NCBI GenBank assembly: GCA_041580235.1 | Contig: JBFGEG010000002.1 | Coordinates: forward strand, 1 to 64,000 | Direction: 5' to 3' | Length of the DNA stretch: 64,000 nucleotides | Source of the DNA: JADFOJ01 sp041580235 | GTDB lineage: Bacteria; Planctomycetota; Phycisphaerae; Phycisphaerales; SM1A02 | Shown here: one piece after another, positions 1 to 8,364 of the stretch | How positions within the stretch are numbered: the first letter of the stretch is position 1 | Layout of the letters: every line of letters begins with the position of its first letter | Made by a program: the position numbers and the translations under genes | Notes under the pieces: generated by a model | What the model saw: only the letters and a program-made list of their open reading frames with translations | Told to the model about the DNA's origin: nothing | Database searches by the model: none

Positions 1-33
1 CCGGCCCGCCACTGTCGTTGTGATCGGAGTGCC

Positions 34-1134
34 GTGGCGATGATAGAGTATCGACCGGTGAACGCGATGGACGAATCGGCCCGGCAGCTCAGCCTCTCGC
101 TCGATGGGGTCGCCAAGGCACTGGCGGAGTGGACGGTCACCCGGCATCACGAGCTTGATGAGTCCCTTTCGCAGCGGTACGGCGCGGGCTGGCGCAAGAG
201 CTGGGTCGCCGACGTCGAGAACAGGCTGCTGCATCTCGCCCAGGCCATCGCCGTACAGCGACCCTCGATCTTCGCCCACACGGTGTCCTGGTCGGGCTCA
301 GCCCTCGCGGCCCGCGATGCAGGAAACGAAGATCTCGCAACCAGCTTGCGCTGCCTTCGCGACGTCCTGCAGTCGGAGCTGCCGGAGACGGCCGGACGCC
401 GGGCGTTGGAGTACGTCGATCATGCTCTGAAGGTGCTCGGCCGGCCACCCGACGCCGACGTCGGCCGGCTCGACCCGTCATCACCGCACGGCCGGCTTGC
501 TCTGGAGTATCTCGAGGCTGTCCTCGACGGCCGGCGTCACGACGCGGTCGCCTTGATGGTGAACGCCGTCGAGTCGGGGCTGTCGACCACCGAACTGTAC
601 GGCAACGTGCTGCAGCCCGCGCAGATCGAGATCGGCCGGATGTGGCACCGGGGAGAGATCAATGTGGCCGACGAGCACTTCGCCACGGCCGTCTCGGAAC
701 ACGTCATGTCCGTGCTGGGGCACCGCTTCGACAGCACCACACGCCGGGACCGGCGGGTCGTGGCCACTGCGGTGCGCGGCGACCTTCACTCGCTCGGCGT
801 ACGAATGGTGGCGGAGTTCTTCGAGATGGACGGGTGGCAGGTCATCTATCTCGGCGCCAACATGCCGGGCGACGACGTCATCGCGGCACTGGTCGACCAC
901 AAGGCGGATCTGCTCGCCGTCTCCGCCACCAGCTTTCTGAACCTGCGGGCGTTGGGCGACCTCATCGATTCCGTCCGCCGCAGACCCGATCTCGACTCCG
1001 TCAAGGTGATCGTCGGCGGCGCACCCTTCAAGCTGCTGCCCGATCTGTGGAAGGAGCTCGGCGCGGACGGCACGGCTGCGTCGGGCGGGGAGGCCGTGGA
1101 CGTGGCGAACCGGCTTCTCGCAGGCGTCGCGTGA
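34..1134 (+). CDS. Cobalamin-binding sensor protein with CarH-like light-sensing residues
   Basis: A 366-residue soluble protein. Residues 1-140 are helical and resemble RsbR-type sensory N-domains (weak, by eye). Residues about 155-230 form the helical cap that precedes B12 folds. It carries W204-x9-E214-H215, the Wx9EH signature that in CarH/LitR photoreceptors packs against adenosylcobalamin. Residues 240-365 are a Rossmann-type B12 domain with D250-L-H252-S-L-G255, whose His is the expected lower cobalt ligand, followed by the SATS and GGAP loops. There is no MerR DNA-binding domain and no kinase, so output would need a partner. The start is GTG (34) with a weak upstream CGGAG; a downstream ATG at 40 is possible. 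A corrinoid methyltransferase carrier is the alternative, but no methyltransferase lies nearby. Confidence 0.8.
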   Translation: MAMIEYRPVNAMDESARQLSLSLDGVAKALAEWTVTRHHELDESLSQRYGAGWRKSWVADVENRLLHLAQAIAVQRPSIFAHTVSWSGSALAARDAGNEDLATSLRCLRDVLQSELPETAGRRALEYVDHALKVLGRPPDADVGRLDPSSPHGRLALEYLEAVLDGRRHDAVALMVNAVESGLSTTELYGNVLQPAQIEIGRMWHRGEINVADEHFATAVSEHVMSVLGHRFDSTTRRDRRVVATAVRGDLHSLGVRMVAEFFEMDGWQVIYLGANMPGDDVIAALVDHKADLLAVSATSFLNLRALGDLIDSVRRRPDLDSVKVIVGGAPFKLLPDLWKELGADGTAASGGEAVDVANRLLAGVA

Positions 1135-1201
1135 GTCTCTGAATCCGGATCGTCACCGCGAGCGAAGTCGGGACTGAAACCGTCTTACGTGAGGAATCCC
1201 G

Positions 1202-2224
1202 ATGCGCGAACTCATGATCCCTGCGTCCTATCTCCTTGCCGCTTTGCTCGCTGCCGGTCCTCGCCCCGTGGCGGGGGCCGGCGGTAGCGGCGGCCCCGAC
1301 ACGTGGCTCTTGAAGCGGGTCGGGGGTGACCTGGCCATCCAGACGGAGCTCAAGGTCGAACGGTACACGTGCGGTGAGAGCTACGTCGAGGCCCCGCTGC
1401 CGGAAGGCTACCCGGCGCCCACGCCGCCCGGGGCCATCGACCTCAAGCGCTACCCGCCCGTTCGCAGGGCCGAGGTCTCGGGGTCCGGCAATCCGGACCA
1501 GGGTCGCGACGGCGCCTTCTGGTCGCTGTTCAACCACATCAAGAAGCGCGACATCGCGATGACGTCGCCGGTGGAGCTGGACTATCGCGGCGCCGGCTCG
1601 TCGAGTGAAGGTTGGACCATGTCCTTCCTGTATCGCACGATGGAGCTGGGCCCGGTGGGCAGTGACGGCAAGGTCAGCGTCGTGGACGCGGAGCCCGTGA
1701 CCGTGGTCTCGATCGGTGTGCGGGGACCGTACGGACGCCGGACCGTTGAACGCGGTCTCGAAGAGCTCTCGGCCTGGATCGAGTCTCAAAGCGATTGGGA
1801 GTCCGCGGGTGACTCCCGGGCGTTGTACTACAACGGCCCCTCCATTCCGGATGACCGCAAGTGGGCGGAGGTTCAGATCCCGGTTCGCCGGTCCGGAGCC
1901 GAGGCCTCCCCGCCGGCGACGGCCGAGATCATGGAGAGCCCGGCGATGACCCCGGCGCAGCTCATCGAGCTGGCGATCCAGCGTGGCGCGCCGCTGTTCA
2001 ACGATGAGCAACCGGAGGCGTGCACCGCGATCTACGAGGTCACGGCCCGGTGGCTGGTCACCGCGACGCCGCAGCTCGATGGCTCGATGCGAAACATCTT
2101 GCTCGAAGCGCTCGAGCAAATCAACAGTCAGCACGACCCGCGCGAGCAGGCGTGGACGCTGCGGAGGGTCTTGGATGCCGCCTACTGGAGCCTCACTGCT
2201 CCGGCCCAAGCATCGAGCCACTGA
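1202..2224 (+). CDS. Exported SOUL-family haem-binding protein
   Basis: A 340-residue protein with an N-terminal signal peptide (hydrophobic residues about 5-20, cleavage near AGA-G). Residues about 35-225 match the SOUL/HBP haem-binding fold, including the family motif IAMTSPVEL at about 118-126 and the wide spacing of hydrophobic strands. After it, residues about 240-330 form a separate helical segment that I do not recognise. The family binds haem or other hydrophobic ligands, and export suggests periplasmic action. The start ATG follows GAGGAATCCCG, a plausible ribosome-binding site. The gene follows the B12 sensor in the same direction after 67 bp; no regulatory link is visible. Confidence 0.8.
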   Translation: MRELMIPASYLLAALLAAGPRPVAGAGGSGGPDTWLLKRVGGDLAIQTELKVERYTCGESYVEAPLPEGYPAPTPPGAIDLKRYPPVRRAEVSGSGNPDQGRDGAFWSLFNHIKKRDIAMTSPVELDYRGAGSSSEGWTMSFLYRTMELGPVGSDGKVSVVDAEPVTVVSIGVRGPYGRRTVERGLEELSAWIESQSDWESAGDSRALYYNGPSIPDDRKWAEVQIPVRRSGAEASPPATAEIMESPAMTPAQLIELAIQRGAPLFNDEQPEACTAIYEVTARWLVTATPQLDGSMRNILLEALEQINSQHDPREQAWTLRRVLDAAYWSLTAPAQASSH

Positions 2225-2235
2225 CGAGTGGTTGC

Positions 2236-2241
2236 TATACT
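2236..2241 (+). promoter_or_regulatory. -10-like box TATACT before the sigma factor
   Basis: TATACT lies just after the SOUL stop codon, in a stretch that is AT-richer than its surroundings, and precedes the sigma-factor start by about 65 nt. No convincing -35 box is seen. Confidence 0.4.
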
Positions 2242-2306
2242 TGCCGCGCTTTGGTCACCGAACACCTTCTCTGTTGAGGCGACCTCAGCCGGGAGCCGCA
2301 TCGACC

Positions 2307-2870
2307 GTGCCTGGATCTCTGCTCAAGCGTGTGGCCGCGGGTGACATGGCGGCAATGCAGGGGTGCATTGACGAGTACGGCGGCCTGATCTGGTCGCTGG
2401 CCCGCCGCTTCTGCGCCTCGCCGACCGACGCGGAGGACGCCGTTCAGGAAGTCTTCATCGCCGTCTGGGAGAGCGCCGAGAAGTTCGACGAGGCCAAGGG
2501 AGCCGAGGTGACCTTTGTGGCGACCATCGCCAGACGCCGGCTCATCGACAGCGGACGCAAGTACCAACGCCGCCAGAAGCTCCTGGAGGAGGCGAAGTCG
2601 CGGCAGCAGACCGGGTCGACAACGACCAAGGATCGAGTGGCGCAGGTCGACGAAGCACGCCAGGCGGCCGAGGCACTCGATCAACTGAGCCAGGAGCAGC
2701 AGCGGGTGCTCAAGCTCGCCATTCACCAGGGGCTGACCCACGAGGAGATCGCCAACAGCACGGGTCTGCCGTTGGGAACCGTCAAGACCCACGCCCGCCG
2801 CGGGCTCATGAAGGTCCGCGAGTTGCTCGCGGGCTCAACTCGGGACCGGAAAGTGGCATCACCGCGATGA
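2307..2870 (+). CDS. RNA polymerase sigma-70 family (ECF-like) sigma factor
   Basis: A 187-residue sigma factor with region 2 at about 20-85 (the DAEDAVQEVFIAVW motif of 2.2 is clear) and a region 4 helix-turn-helix at about 130-175 (LTHEEIANSTGLPLGTVKTH). It would direct RNA polymerase to a stress regulon. The frame is open far upstream into the SOUL gene, so the start was chosen as GTG 2307, just before the conserved LLKRVAAGD segment; ATG 2346 is too late. It overlaps the next gene by ATGA, and that gene is its likely anti-sigma factor. Confidence 0.85.
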   Translation: MPGSLLKRVAAGDMAAMQGCIDEYGGLIWSLARRFCASPTDAEDAVQEVFIAVWESAEKFDEAKGAEVTFVATIARRRLIDSGRKYQRRQKLLEEAKSRQQTGSTTTKDRVAQVDEARQAAEALDQLSQEQQRVLKLAIHQGLTHEEIANSTGLPLGTVKTHARRGLMKVRELLAGSTRDRKVASPR

Positions 2871-3676
2871 GACAGGGCAACGACGCCAACCTCGACCGGC
2901 TTCACGATCTCCTGGCGGATCGCGCGACGCAGGCGCTGACCGAGCAGGAAAGAGACGAGCTGGAGTCCTTGCTGGCGGCCAACCCCGATCAGGAGGCCTC
3001 GTCCTTCGACCGGGCGGCGGCGGCCACCGAGCTGTCGTGGACCGGCGAGGTCGAGCCGATGCCCGACGCGCTGCGATCCCGAGTCGAGGTCAGTGCCGTC
3101 GCCTGGCTCGCCGAGCGCAAGGGGCTGCGTCTGGCCGGCGGCGACCTGGCCACACCGGCGATGTCCGCCCGGCCCCGCCCGGTGGCGAGCCGGCCATGGG
3201 TGCCCTGGCTGGTGGCCGCAGCCTGCCTGGCCGTGGCCGCGATCGGGTGGTGGCCCACGCGCGAAGCACCGCCGTCGTCGCGGCGGGCGGCGCTGATGAG
3301 CCTCCCGCAGACAAAGACCGTCGCCTGGGAGAGCAACGAGCTGGGCGTCATCGGTGACGTCGTGTGGAACGGAGAACGCCAGGAGGGCTATCTGCGATTC
3401 AGCGGTCTCGCAGCCAACGACCCGACCGCCACCCAGTACCAGCTGTGGATCTTCGACGAGGACCGAAAGAGCTACAGCGACAACATCGCCGTTGACGGCG
3501 GTGTCTTTGATGTCGACCCCGCAAGCGGCGACGTCATCGTGCCCATCCGCGCCAAGCTGCCCGTCGGCAGCCCGTTCCTCTTTGCCATCACCACCGAGCC
3601 GCCCGGGGGCGTCGTCAAGCACAACGGCGAGCGCGATCCCGACCGGTACCGGCTCATCCTCAAGGCGCCTGTCTGA
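2867..3676 (+). CDS. RskA-like membrane anti-sigma factor
   Basis: A 269-residue protein. The cytoplasmic N-terminus (1-105) is helical. One transmembrane helix follows at about 111-129 (WLVAAACLAVAAIGWW). An extracytoplasmic C-terminal domain from about 150 resembles the anti-sigma-K factor RskA, with the typical YQLWIFD strand. Its start overlaps the sigma-factor stop by four bases, so the two are translationally coupled. This fits a membrane protein holding the upstream sigma factor inactive until an envelope signal. The signal and any protease that releases the sigma factor are not visible here. Confidence 0.8.
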   Translation: MRQGNDANLDRLHDLLADRATQALTEQERDELESLLAANPDQEASSFDRAAAATELSWTGEVEPMPDALRSRVEVSAVAWLAERKGLRLAGGDLATPAMSARPRPVASRPWVPWLVAAACLAVAAIGWWPTREAPPSSRRAALMSLPQTKTVAWESNELGVIGDVVWNGERQEGYLRFSGLAANDPTATQYQLWIFDEDRKSYSDNIAVDGGVFDVDPASGDVIVPIRAKLPVGSPFLFAITTEPPGGVVKHNGERDPDRYRLILKAPV

Positions 3677-3693
3677 GACCAGCGCGAGACGTC

Positions 3694-3699
3694 TAGAAT
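3694..3699 (+). promoter_or_regulatory. -10 box TAGAAT, probably leaderless promoter
   Basis: TAGAAT ends 8 nt before the ATG at 3708. A transcript starting about 7 nt downstream would begin at or next to the start codon, and no Shine-Dalgarno sequence is present. Confidence 0.55.
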
Positions 3700-3707
3700 C
3701 GCTCCGC

Positions 3708-4292
3708 ATGAGCGAAGCGGATCAGACGGAGCCGGATCGATCGCAGACCGTGACCCGGCTGCTCGAGCAGGCCCGGGGCGGGCCGCAGCGGGCCGACGCG
3801 CTGCTGCCGCTTGTCTACGACGAGCTTCGGGCCCTGGCCCGGGCCCGGATGTCGCGTGAGGCGCCGGGCCAGACGATCCAGGCCACGGCCCTCGTTCACG
3901 AGGCATACATGCGGCTCGTCGGCGATGAGGACCCCGGCTGGAACGGGCGCCGCCATTTCTTCGGGGCCGCGGCGCAGGCGATGAGGCGGATCCTCGTCGA
4001 GCGCGCGCGAGGCAAGGCCCGCCTCAAGCACGGGGGCGGCCATGACCGTGTCGAGCTCAACGACGCGGTCGCGGGCCGGGAGGCGCCCGACGAGGAGGTG
4101 CTCGCCGTGGACGAGGCCGTCAGCCGCCTCGAGCGGCAGGACCCCCGCAAGGGCCGAATCGTCAACCTGCGGTACTTCGCCGGGCTCACCACCGAGGAGA
4201 CGGCCCGGTCCCTGGGGGTCTCGGTGGGGACCGTCGAGCGCGAGTGGCGGTTCATCAAGGCCTGGCTGCAGGTCGAGCTGGACGCCCGGTAG
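3708..4292 (+). CDS. ECF sigma factor, Planctomycetes/Acidobacteria type (TIGR02999-like)
   Basis: A 194-residue sigma factor. The family hallmarks are LLPLVYDELRALARARM at about 25-41, QTIQATALVHEAYMRLV at about 50-66 and a HFFGAAAQAMRRILVE segment, with a region 4 helix-turn-helix at the C-terminus (TTEETARSLGVSVGTVEREW). Members of this family usually sit next to large Ser/Thr kinases, as here. The reading frame is open upstream through the anti-sigma gene. I chose ATG 3708 because it sits immediately behind the TAGAAT box and opens the recognisable N-terminus. No anti-sigma factor of its own is seen. Confidence 0.9.
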   Translation: MSEADQTEPDRSQTVTRLLEQARGGPQRADALLPLVYDELRALARARMSREAPGQTIQATALVHEAYMRLVGDEDPGWNGRRHFFGAAAQAMRRILVERARGKARLKHGGGHDRVELNDAVAGREAPDEEVLAVDEAVSRLERQDPRKGRIVNLRYFAGLTTEETARSLGVSVGTVEREWRFIKAWLQVELDAR

Positions 4293-4367
4293 CGTGGGCG
4301 GCGCTTTTGCGGAAAATCGTTAAGGGAGAGCAAGGTCGCCGGCGCACTGGTGGTTGAGAATGACTCC

Positions 4368-7300
4368 ATGAGCGCTCGCCCCGACACTCTCGATCCATTC
4401 TTGATGAGCGAACTCGATCTCCAGCATGTCGAGCATCTCTTCCACGCCGCGGCGGATCTCCCCGCCGACCAGCGAAGCGGCTTTCTCCAAGAGCACTGCT
4501 CGGGCGACACGGCCTTGCGGTCGCGTCTCGAAGCCCTGCTCGCCCGGCACGATCGGGACGAATCTCTGATGTCACCCGCCCTGGAGGCGGCCGCGCCCGG
4601 GTTCGCCGGCGGTCCGTTCACGACCGCGGCGATCACCGAGGGTCCCGGCACCGTCATCGACCGCTACAAGCTGCTGCAGACGATCGGCGAGGGCGGCTTC
4701 GGCGTCGTCTACATGGCCGAGCAGCAGCAGCCGGTGGTGCGGAAGGTGGCCCTGAAGGTCATCAAGCTCGGCATGGACACCCGCGAGGTGGTCGCCCGCT
4801 TCGAGGCGGAGCGCCAGGCTCTGGCCATGATGGACCACCCCGGCATCGCCCGCGTGCTTGACGGCGGGGCGACACCCTCGGGCCGCCCGTACTTCGTGAT
4901 GCAGCTCGTACGCGGCGTGCCCATCACCGACTTCTGTGACCGCAACGAGCTGACGACCACCGAGCGGCTGGAGCTCTTCGTGCAGGTCTGTCAGGCAATC
5001 CAGCATGCCCATCAGAAGGGCATTATTCATCGCGACCTCAAGCCCTCCAACGTGCTCGTGACCCTCGACAACGGAAGCCCACGACCGATGGTCATCGACT
5101 TCGGCGTGGCCAAGGCGATGCACACGCGTCTCACGGAGAAGACGCTGTTCACCCGCTACGAGCAGTTCATGGGCACGCCCGCGTACATGAGCCCCGAGCA
5201 GGCGCAGATGTCGGCCCTCGACGTGGACACCCGCACCGACATCTACTCGCTGGGCGTGCTGCTCTACGAGCTGCTCACCGGCACCACGCCGCTTGACACT
5301 GACTCGCTTCTGAGAGAGGGCCTGGCCGAGGTGCAGCGGGCCATCCGGGAGCAGCAGCCGCCGCGGCCGTCGCTGCGGATCAGCACCACCGGCGACGCCT
5401 CGATCGCCCGGCATCGCGGCGTGGACACCGCGAGCCTGAGCCGCCGCGTTCGCGGGGACCTCGACTGGATCGTCATGAAGTCCCTGGAGAAGGACCGGCG
5501 CCGTCGGTATGCGACGGCGAGCGAGCTGGCCGACGACGTCCACCGCCATCTCGGCAAGGAACCGGTGCTCGCGGGCCCTCCGGGCGCCGCGTACCGGGTG
5601 CGCAAGCTCCTTGCCCGCAACCGCGCCGCGGTGGTGTCGATGACGCTTATCGCGCTGGCTTTGGTGGCGGGGATCATCGGGACAACGCTGGGCATGCTGC
5701 AGGCCGATCGCAGCGCGCAGCTCGCCGAAGAGCGGGCCGACCACGCCGTCGCGGCCCTGGACTTCCTCGTCTCCACGCTCGCGCTGACCAACCCCGAGAT
5801 CGCTCTCGATCCGGAGGTCACCGTGCTCACGCTGCTCGACCACACGTCGGCCCGCGTCGCCGACGCCTTCGCCGACCAGCCCTGGGCCGAGGTCCGCGTC
5901 CGCAGCACGATCGGCCGCGCCTACGCATCGCTCAGCGAGTACGAGCTCGCCGAGCCGCATCTGCGTCGGGCGGTGGAGCTGGTCGACGGGCTGACGGCCG
6001 CCGGCGACGGTTTCGACGGCTCCGGCGGCTTCGACGACGGCGACTTCTACACGATTCTCTGGCAGCTCACCAACGTGTGCTTCAATCTGGAGCGTGACGA
6101 CGCGTTTGCCGTCTCAAACCGGGCCCACGACGTTGGGGTCGGCCACATCGGCGCAACCCATCCCCGGCTCGAGCAGTCCCTGGACCGTTTCAACCGCGCC
6201 CTCGAGGCCGGGGCGTGGTCGCACGAGCCCGACGCAATGGATGGCGTTGCCGAGCTGTTCGAATCCGCGGCGGTGCTGGCCGAAACCAGCCTTGACCACG
6301 GCGACTCGCGGTGGCTGATCGTGGCCGACCTCTTGCTGGCCGCGGGTTACACCGTCTGGTACACGCCCCACGAGCCGCTCTCGGAGCGGTTCTTCGCCAA
6401 GGCCCTGCAGATCCAGCAGCGTGAGCTGGCGCCGGACCACCCGGATATCGCGACCACGGTCGGGCTGCTCGTCGGCGTGCTCAACAAGGCAGGCAAGACC
6501 GAGCAGGCGGAGCGGCTCATCCGATCATCGATCGAATCGCTGCGTCGGGTTCACCGCGAGGGTGACTTCCGGATCGCGGTGGCGGAGTCCATGCTCGGCG
6601 AGAACCTCATCAGGCAAGGGCGTTTCGAGGAGGCGGAGCCGATTCTGCTCGGCGCCCACGAGGTGATGCTCGCCACGATCAAGAACGAGTCCAACTTCAT
6701 GGCCGTTGAGTCGTTCATTCGCCTGGTCAACCTCTACGACGCCTGGGGCCGGCCGGACGACGCCGCACCCTTCCGCGACTCGCTCGCAGGCACCGGCGCC
6801 GCGGGACGGCACATCATGCAGTGGGAGATCGGCCGCCAGGCGTTCGGCCCGGAGCACGCCCGCCTCATCATCTTGATGGACGAGGCCAAGCAGCTCTGCG
6901 GCGGCGTTCATTACCTCGCCGCGGTCGGCTCCTTGCAGGCGCCGGGACTCGAAGAGCTGCTCGGCGAGCTGCTCGCGGTTCGCCGGGAGCTGCTCGACGA
7001 CGAGGAGCTGCGAGCGGTGACCGTCGCCCGGCTGCTGCTGGGATGGATCAACGGCGTCGATCCCCGGCGGCACCTCGAAGCGCGGCGTCTGGTGGCCGAA
7101 GAGGCGCTGGCGATTCTCAGTCACCGCCAGCAGGAGCTCGCCGTCGAGGTGGCCGAGGCGCTGTCGATTCTGGCCGAGACGGCGCAGACGCGCGGCGCCG
7201 TGGACGAGGCTCGCTCCCGGGCCCTCGAAGCGTGGCAGCTTGCGCGTCAGGCGCCCCGCCAGGGCATGTGGTTCAATGCGGCGGCCGAGGTCCGCATCGC

Positions 7301-7511
7301 CCGCTGCCTCCTGCAGCAGCGTCTCTACGCCGAAGCGGAGACGCTGCTGACCCCCGCCTACGAGGCGTTTGTCCTGCAGCTTGGCACGCAGCACGGCGAC
7401 ACGCACGTGGTGCGGCGGCTGCTCTTTGACCTGTACACCAGCTGGGGCCGCCCCGATGACGCGAGCCGGTTCGCCGACGACGATTCAATTCACAAAGGAG
7501 ATACGACATGA
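4368..7511 (+). CDS. Transmembrane Ser/Thr protein kinase with TPR-like tail
   Basis: About 1047 residues. The kinase domain spans about 98-385: glycine loop IGEGGFGVVY, VALKVIK lysine, catalytic loop HRDLKPSN, DFGVAK metal site and APE-like YMSPEQA. One transmembrane helix lies near 425-445, and the remaining 600 residues are helical repeats resembling TPRs, as in planctomycete PknB-type kinases. It probably senses signals through the C-terminal part and phosphorylates cytoplasmic targets. Its companion ECF sigma factor is immediately upstream. The start could be GTG 4350; ATG 4368 is preferred because a GAGAAT box lies 6 nt before it. The stop overlaps the next gene. Confidence 0.9.
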   Translation: MSARPDTLDPFLMSELDLQHVEHLFHAAADLPADQRSGFLQEHCSGDTALRSRLEALLARHDRDESLMSPALEAAAPGFAGGPFTTAAITEGPGTVIDRYKLLQTIGEGGFGVVYMAEQQQPVVRKVALKVIKLGMDTREVVARFEAERQALAMMDHPGIARVLDGGATPSGRPYFVMQLVRGVPITDFCDRNELTTTERLELFVQVCQAIQHAHQKGIIHRDLKPSNVLVTLDNGSPRPMVIDFGVAKAMHTRLTEKTLFTRYEQFMGTPAYMSPEQAQMSALDVDTRTDIYSLGVLLYELLTGTTPLDTDSLLREGLAEVQRAIREQQPPRPSLRISTTGDASIARHRGVDTASLSRRVRGDLDWIVMKSLEKDRRRRYATASELADDVHRHLGKEPVLAGPPGAAYRVRKLLARNRAAVVSMTLIALALVAGIIGTTLGMLQADRSAQLAEERADHAVAALDFLVSTLALTNPEIALDPEVTVLTLLDHTSARVADAFADQPWAEVRVRSTIGRAYASLSEYELAEPHLRRAVELVDGLTAAGDGFDGSGGFDDGDFYTILWQLTNVCFNLERDDAFAVSNRAHDVGVGHIGATHPRLEQSLDRFNRALEAGAWSHEPDAMDGVAELFESAAVLAETSLDHGDSRWLIVADLLLAAGYTVWYTPHEPLSERFFAKALQIQQRELAPDHPDIATTVGLLVGVLNKAGKTEQAERLIRSSIESLRRVHREGDFRIAVAESMLGENLIRQGRFEEAEPILLGAHEVMLATIKNESNFMAVESFIRLVNLYDAWGRPDDAAPFRDSLAGTGAAGRHIMQWEIGRQAFGPEHARLIILMDEAKQLCGGVHYLAAVGSLQAPGLEELLGELLAVRRELLDDEELRAVTVARLLLGWINGVDPRRHLEARRLVAEEALAILSHRQQELAVEVAEALSILAETAQTRGAVDEARSRALEAWQLARQAPRQGMWFNAAAEVRIARCLLQQRLYAEAETLLTPAYEAFVLQLGTQHGDTHVVRRLLFDLYTSWGRPDDASRFADDDSIHKGDTT

Positions 7512-7978
7512 CCAAGCCCATTCCCGAAGGCTTTCACACGATGACACCGTACCTCGTCGTCAAAGGCGCCCGCCAGGCCATCGACTTCTACAAGAAGGCG
7601 TTCGGCGCCGAGGAGCTCACCTGCAGCCTCGACGAGCGCAACGGGCGGGTGATGAACGCCAAGGTGAGAATCGGCAACTCCATCCTCATGCTCAACGACG
7701 AATACCCGGAGTTCGGCGCCTTCGGACCGTCGGGCACCAACAAGCCTGCCATCTCCGTGCACCTGTACGTGGAAGACGTCGACGCGTTCTTCAACAAGGC
7801 GGTCGAAGCCGGGGCCGAGGTCACGATGCCCGTGACCGACATGTTCTGGGGCGATCGGTTCGGCCAGCTCAAGGACCCCTTCGGCCACAGCTGGTCGGTT
7901 GCCACCCACACCCAGGACCTGACGGAGGAGCAGATGGCCGAGGGAGCCAAGAACGCGTTCTGCAACGCGCCGTCCTGA
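7508..7978 (+). CDS. VOC-superfamily protein (PhnB/glyoxalase-like)
   Basis: A 156-residue protein of the vicinal-oxygen-chelate fold, PhnB-like subgroup, with the typical opening YLVVKGARQAIDFYKKAFGA and a closing FGQLKDPFGHSW. The family includes glyoxalases, dioxygenases and resistance proteins; nothing here fixes the substrate. AAAGGAG lies inside the kinase 3' end, and the start overlaps the kinase stop by ATGA, so it is co-translated with the kinase. A terminator hairpin follows 24 bp after the stop. Confidence 0.85.
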   Translation: MTKPIPEGFHTMTPYLVVKGARQAIDFYKKAFGAEELTCSLDERNGRVMNAKVRIGNSILMLNDEYPEFGAFGPSGTNKPAISVHLYVEDVDAFFNKAVEAGAEVTMPVTDMFWGDRFGQLKDPFGHSWSVATHTQDLTEEQMAEGAKNAFCNAPS

Positions 7979-8001
7979 TTCGACCCAATCGTCTCGGAAA
8001 C

Positions 8002-8033
8002 AAAGGGGTGCCACGACCGCGTGGCGCCCCTTT
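8002..8033 (+). terminator. Intrinsic terminator-like hairpin
   Basis: AAAGGGGTGCCAC pairs with GTGGCGCCCCTTT across a 6-nt loop, with one G-T pair. The T run is only three long. It ends the kinase/VOC unit before the tRNA gene. Confidence 0.65.
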
Positions 8034-8074
8034 CCCGTGTCCGCTCATGCGGCGACCGGGATCGCCGATGGTGG

Positions 8075-8080
8075 TATCGT
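8075..8080 (+). promoter_or_regulatory. -10 box TATCGT of tRNA-Arg(CCU)
   Basis: TATCGT starts 16 nt before the mature 5' end. The other tRNA in the window has TATCAT at exactly the same distance, which supports both boxes. Confidence 0.5.
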
Positions 8081-8090
8081 AGACCACGCA

Positions 8091-8164
8091 GCGCCCGTAG
8101 CTCAGCCGGATAGAGCACCGGTTTCCTAAACCGGGGGTCGCAGGTTCGAGTCCTGCCGGGCGCG
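8091..8164 (+). tRNA. tRNA-Arg, anticodon CCU
   Basis: A full 74-nt cloverleaf. The acceptor stem is GCGCCCG/CGGGCGC with discriminator G. The D arm is GCTC...GAGC. The anticodon stem is CCGGT/ACCGG with loop TTCCTAA (anticodon CCT). The variable loop is 5 nt and the T arm is GCAGG-TTCGAGT-CCTGC. No CCA is encoded. It decodes AGG, a rare codon in DNA this GC-rich. The 3' half from U33 onward is copied downstream twice. Confidence 0.95.
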
Positions 8165-8200
8165 TTACTCCACGCGGACCCGGTCCTCATCCGGAACCCC

Positions 8201-8267
8201 GGGCACCAAGGCTGCGCCTTGGTGTCCTAAACCGGGGGTCGCAGGTTCGAGTCCTGCCGGGCGCGTT
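8201..8267 (+). repeat. Hairpin plus exact copy of the tRNA-Arg(CCU) 3' half (unit 2)
   Basis: Positions 8225-8266 repeat tRNA bases from U33 through the acceptor end and two flanking bases, identical to 8124-8165. The copy is preceded by an 11-bp hairpin (stem 8201-8211/8217-8227, loop CTGCG). The missing D arm and 5' acceptor strand mean it is not a functional tRNA. The offset from the tRNA copy is 101 bp. An att-site remnant or a REP-like tRNA-derived repeat are both possible. Confidence 0.8.
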
Positions 8268-8302
8268 TCTCCCCGCACACCGCTTCCTACATCGATCGTC
8301 CC

Positions 8303-8364
8303 GGGCACTGCGGCTACGCCGCAGTGTCCTAAACCGGCGGTCGCAGGTTCGAGTCGCGCCGTGC
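8303..8364 (+). repeat. Hairpin plus diverged tRNA-Arg(CCU) 3' half (unit 3)
   Basis: Positions 8327-8364 are a diverged copy of the same tRNA half, 102 bp after unit 2. The hairpin in front (stem 8303-8313/8319-8329, loop CTACG) has the same outer six base pairs as unit 2. Its inner five differ on both sides in a compensating way (CAAGG/CCTTG against TGCGG/CCGCA). The minus-strand secreted protein gene ends inside this unit. Confidence 0.75.

Noticed and set aside
1028..2221. Long minus-strand open frame opposite the SOUL gene
   Set aside because: Arg/Gly-rich with no domain, and it lies antisense to a gene with clear motifs; typical of GC-rich DNA.
4572..5960. Long minus-strand open frame opposite the kinase
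   Set aside because: Shadow of the kinase coding sequence; no family features.
8124..8364. CRISPR-like array
   Set aside because: Only three units, with repeats that are a tRNA half and spacers that form hairpins; no cas genes.
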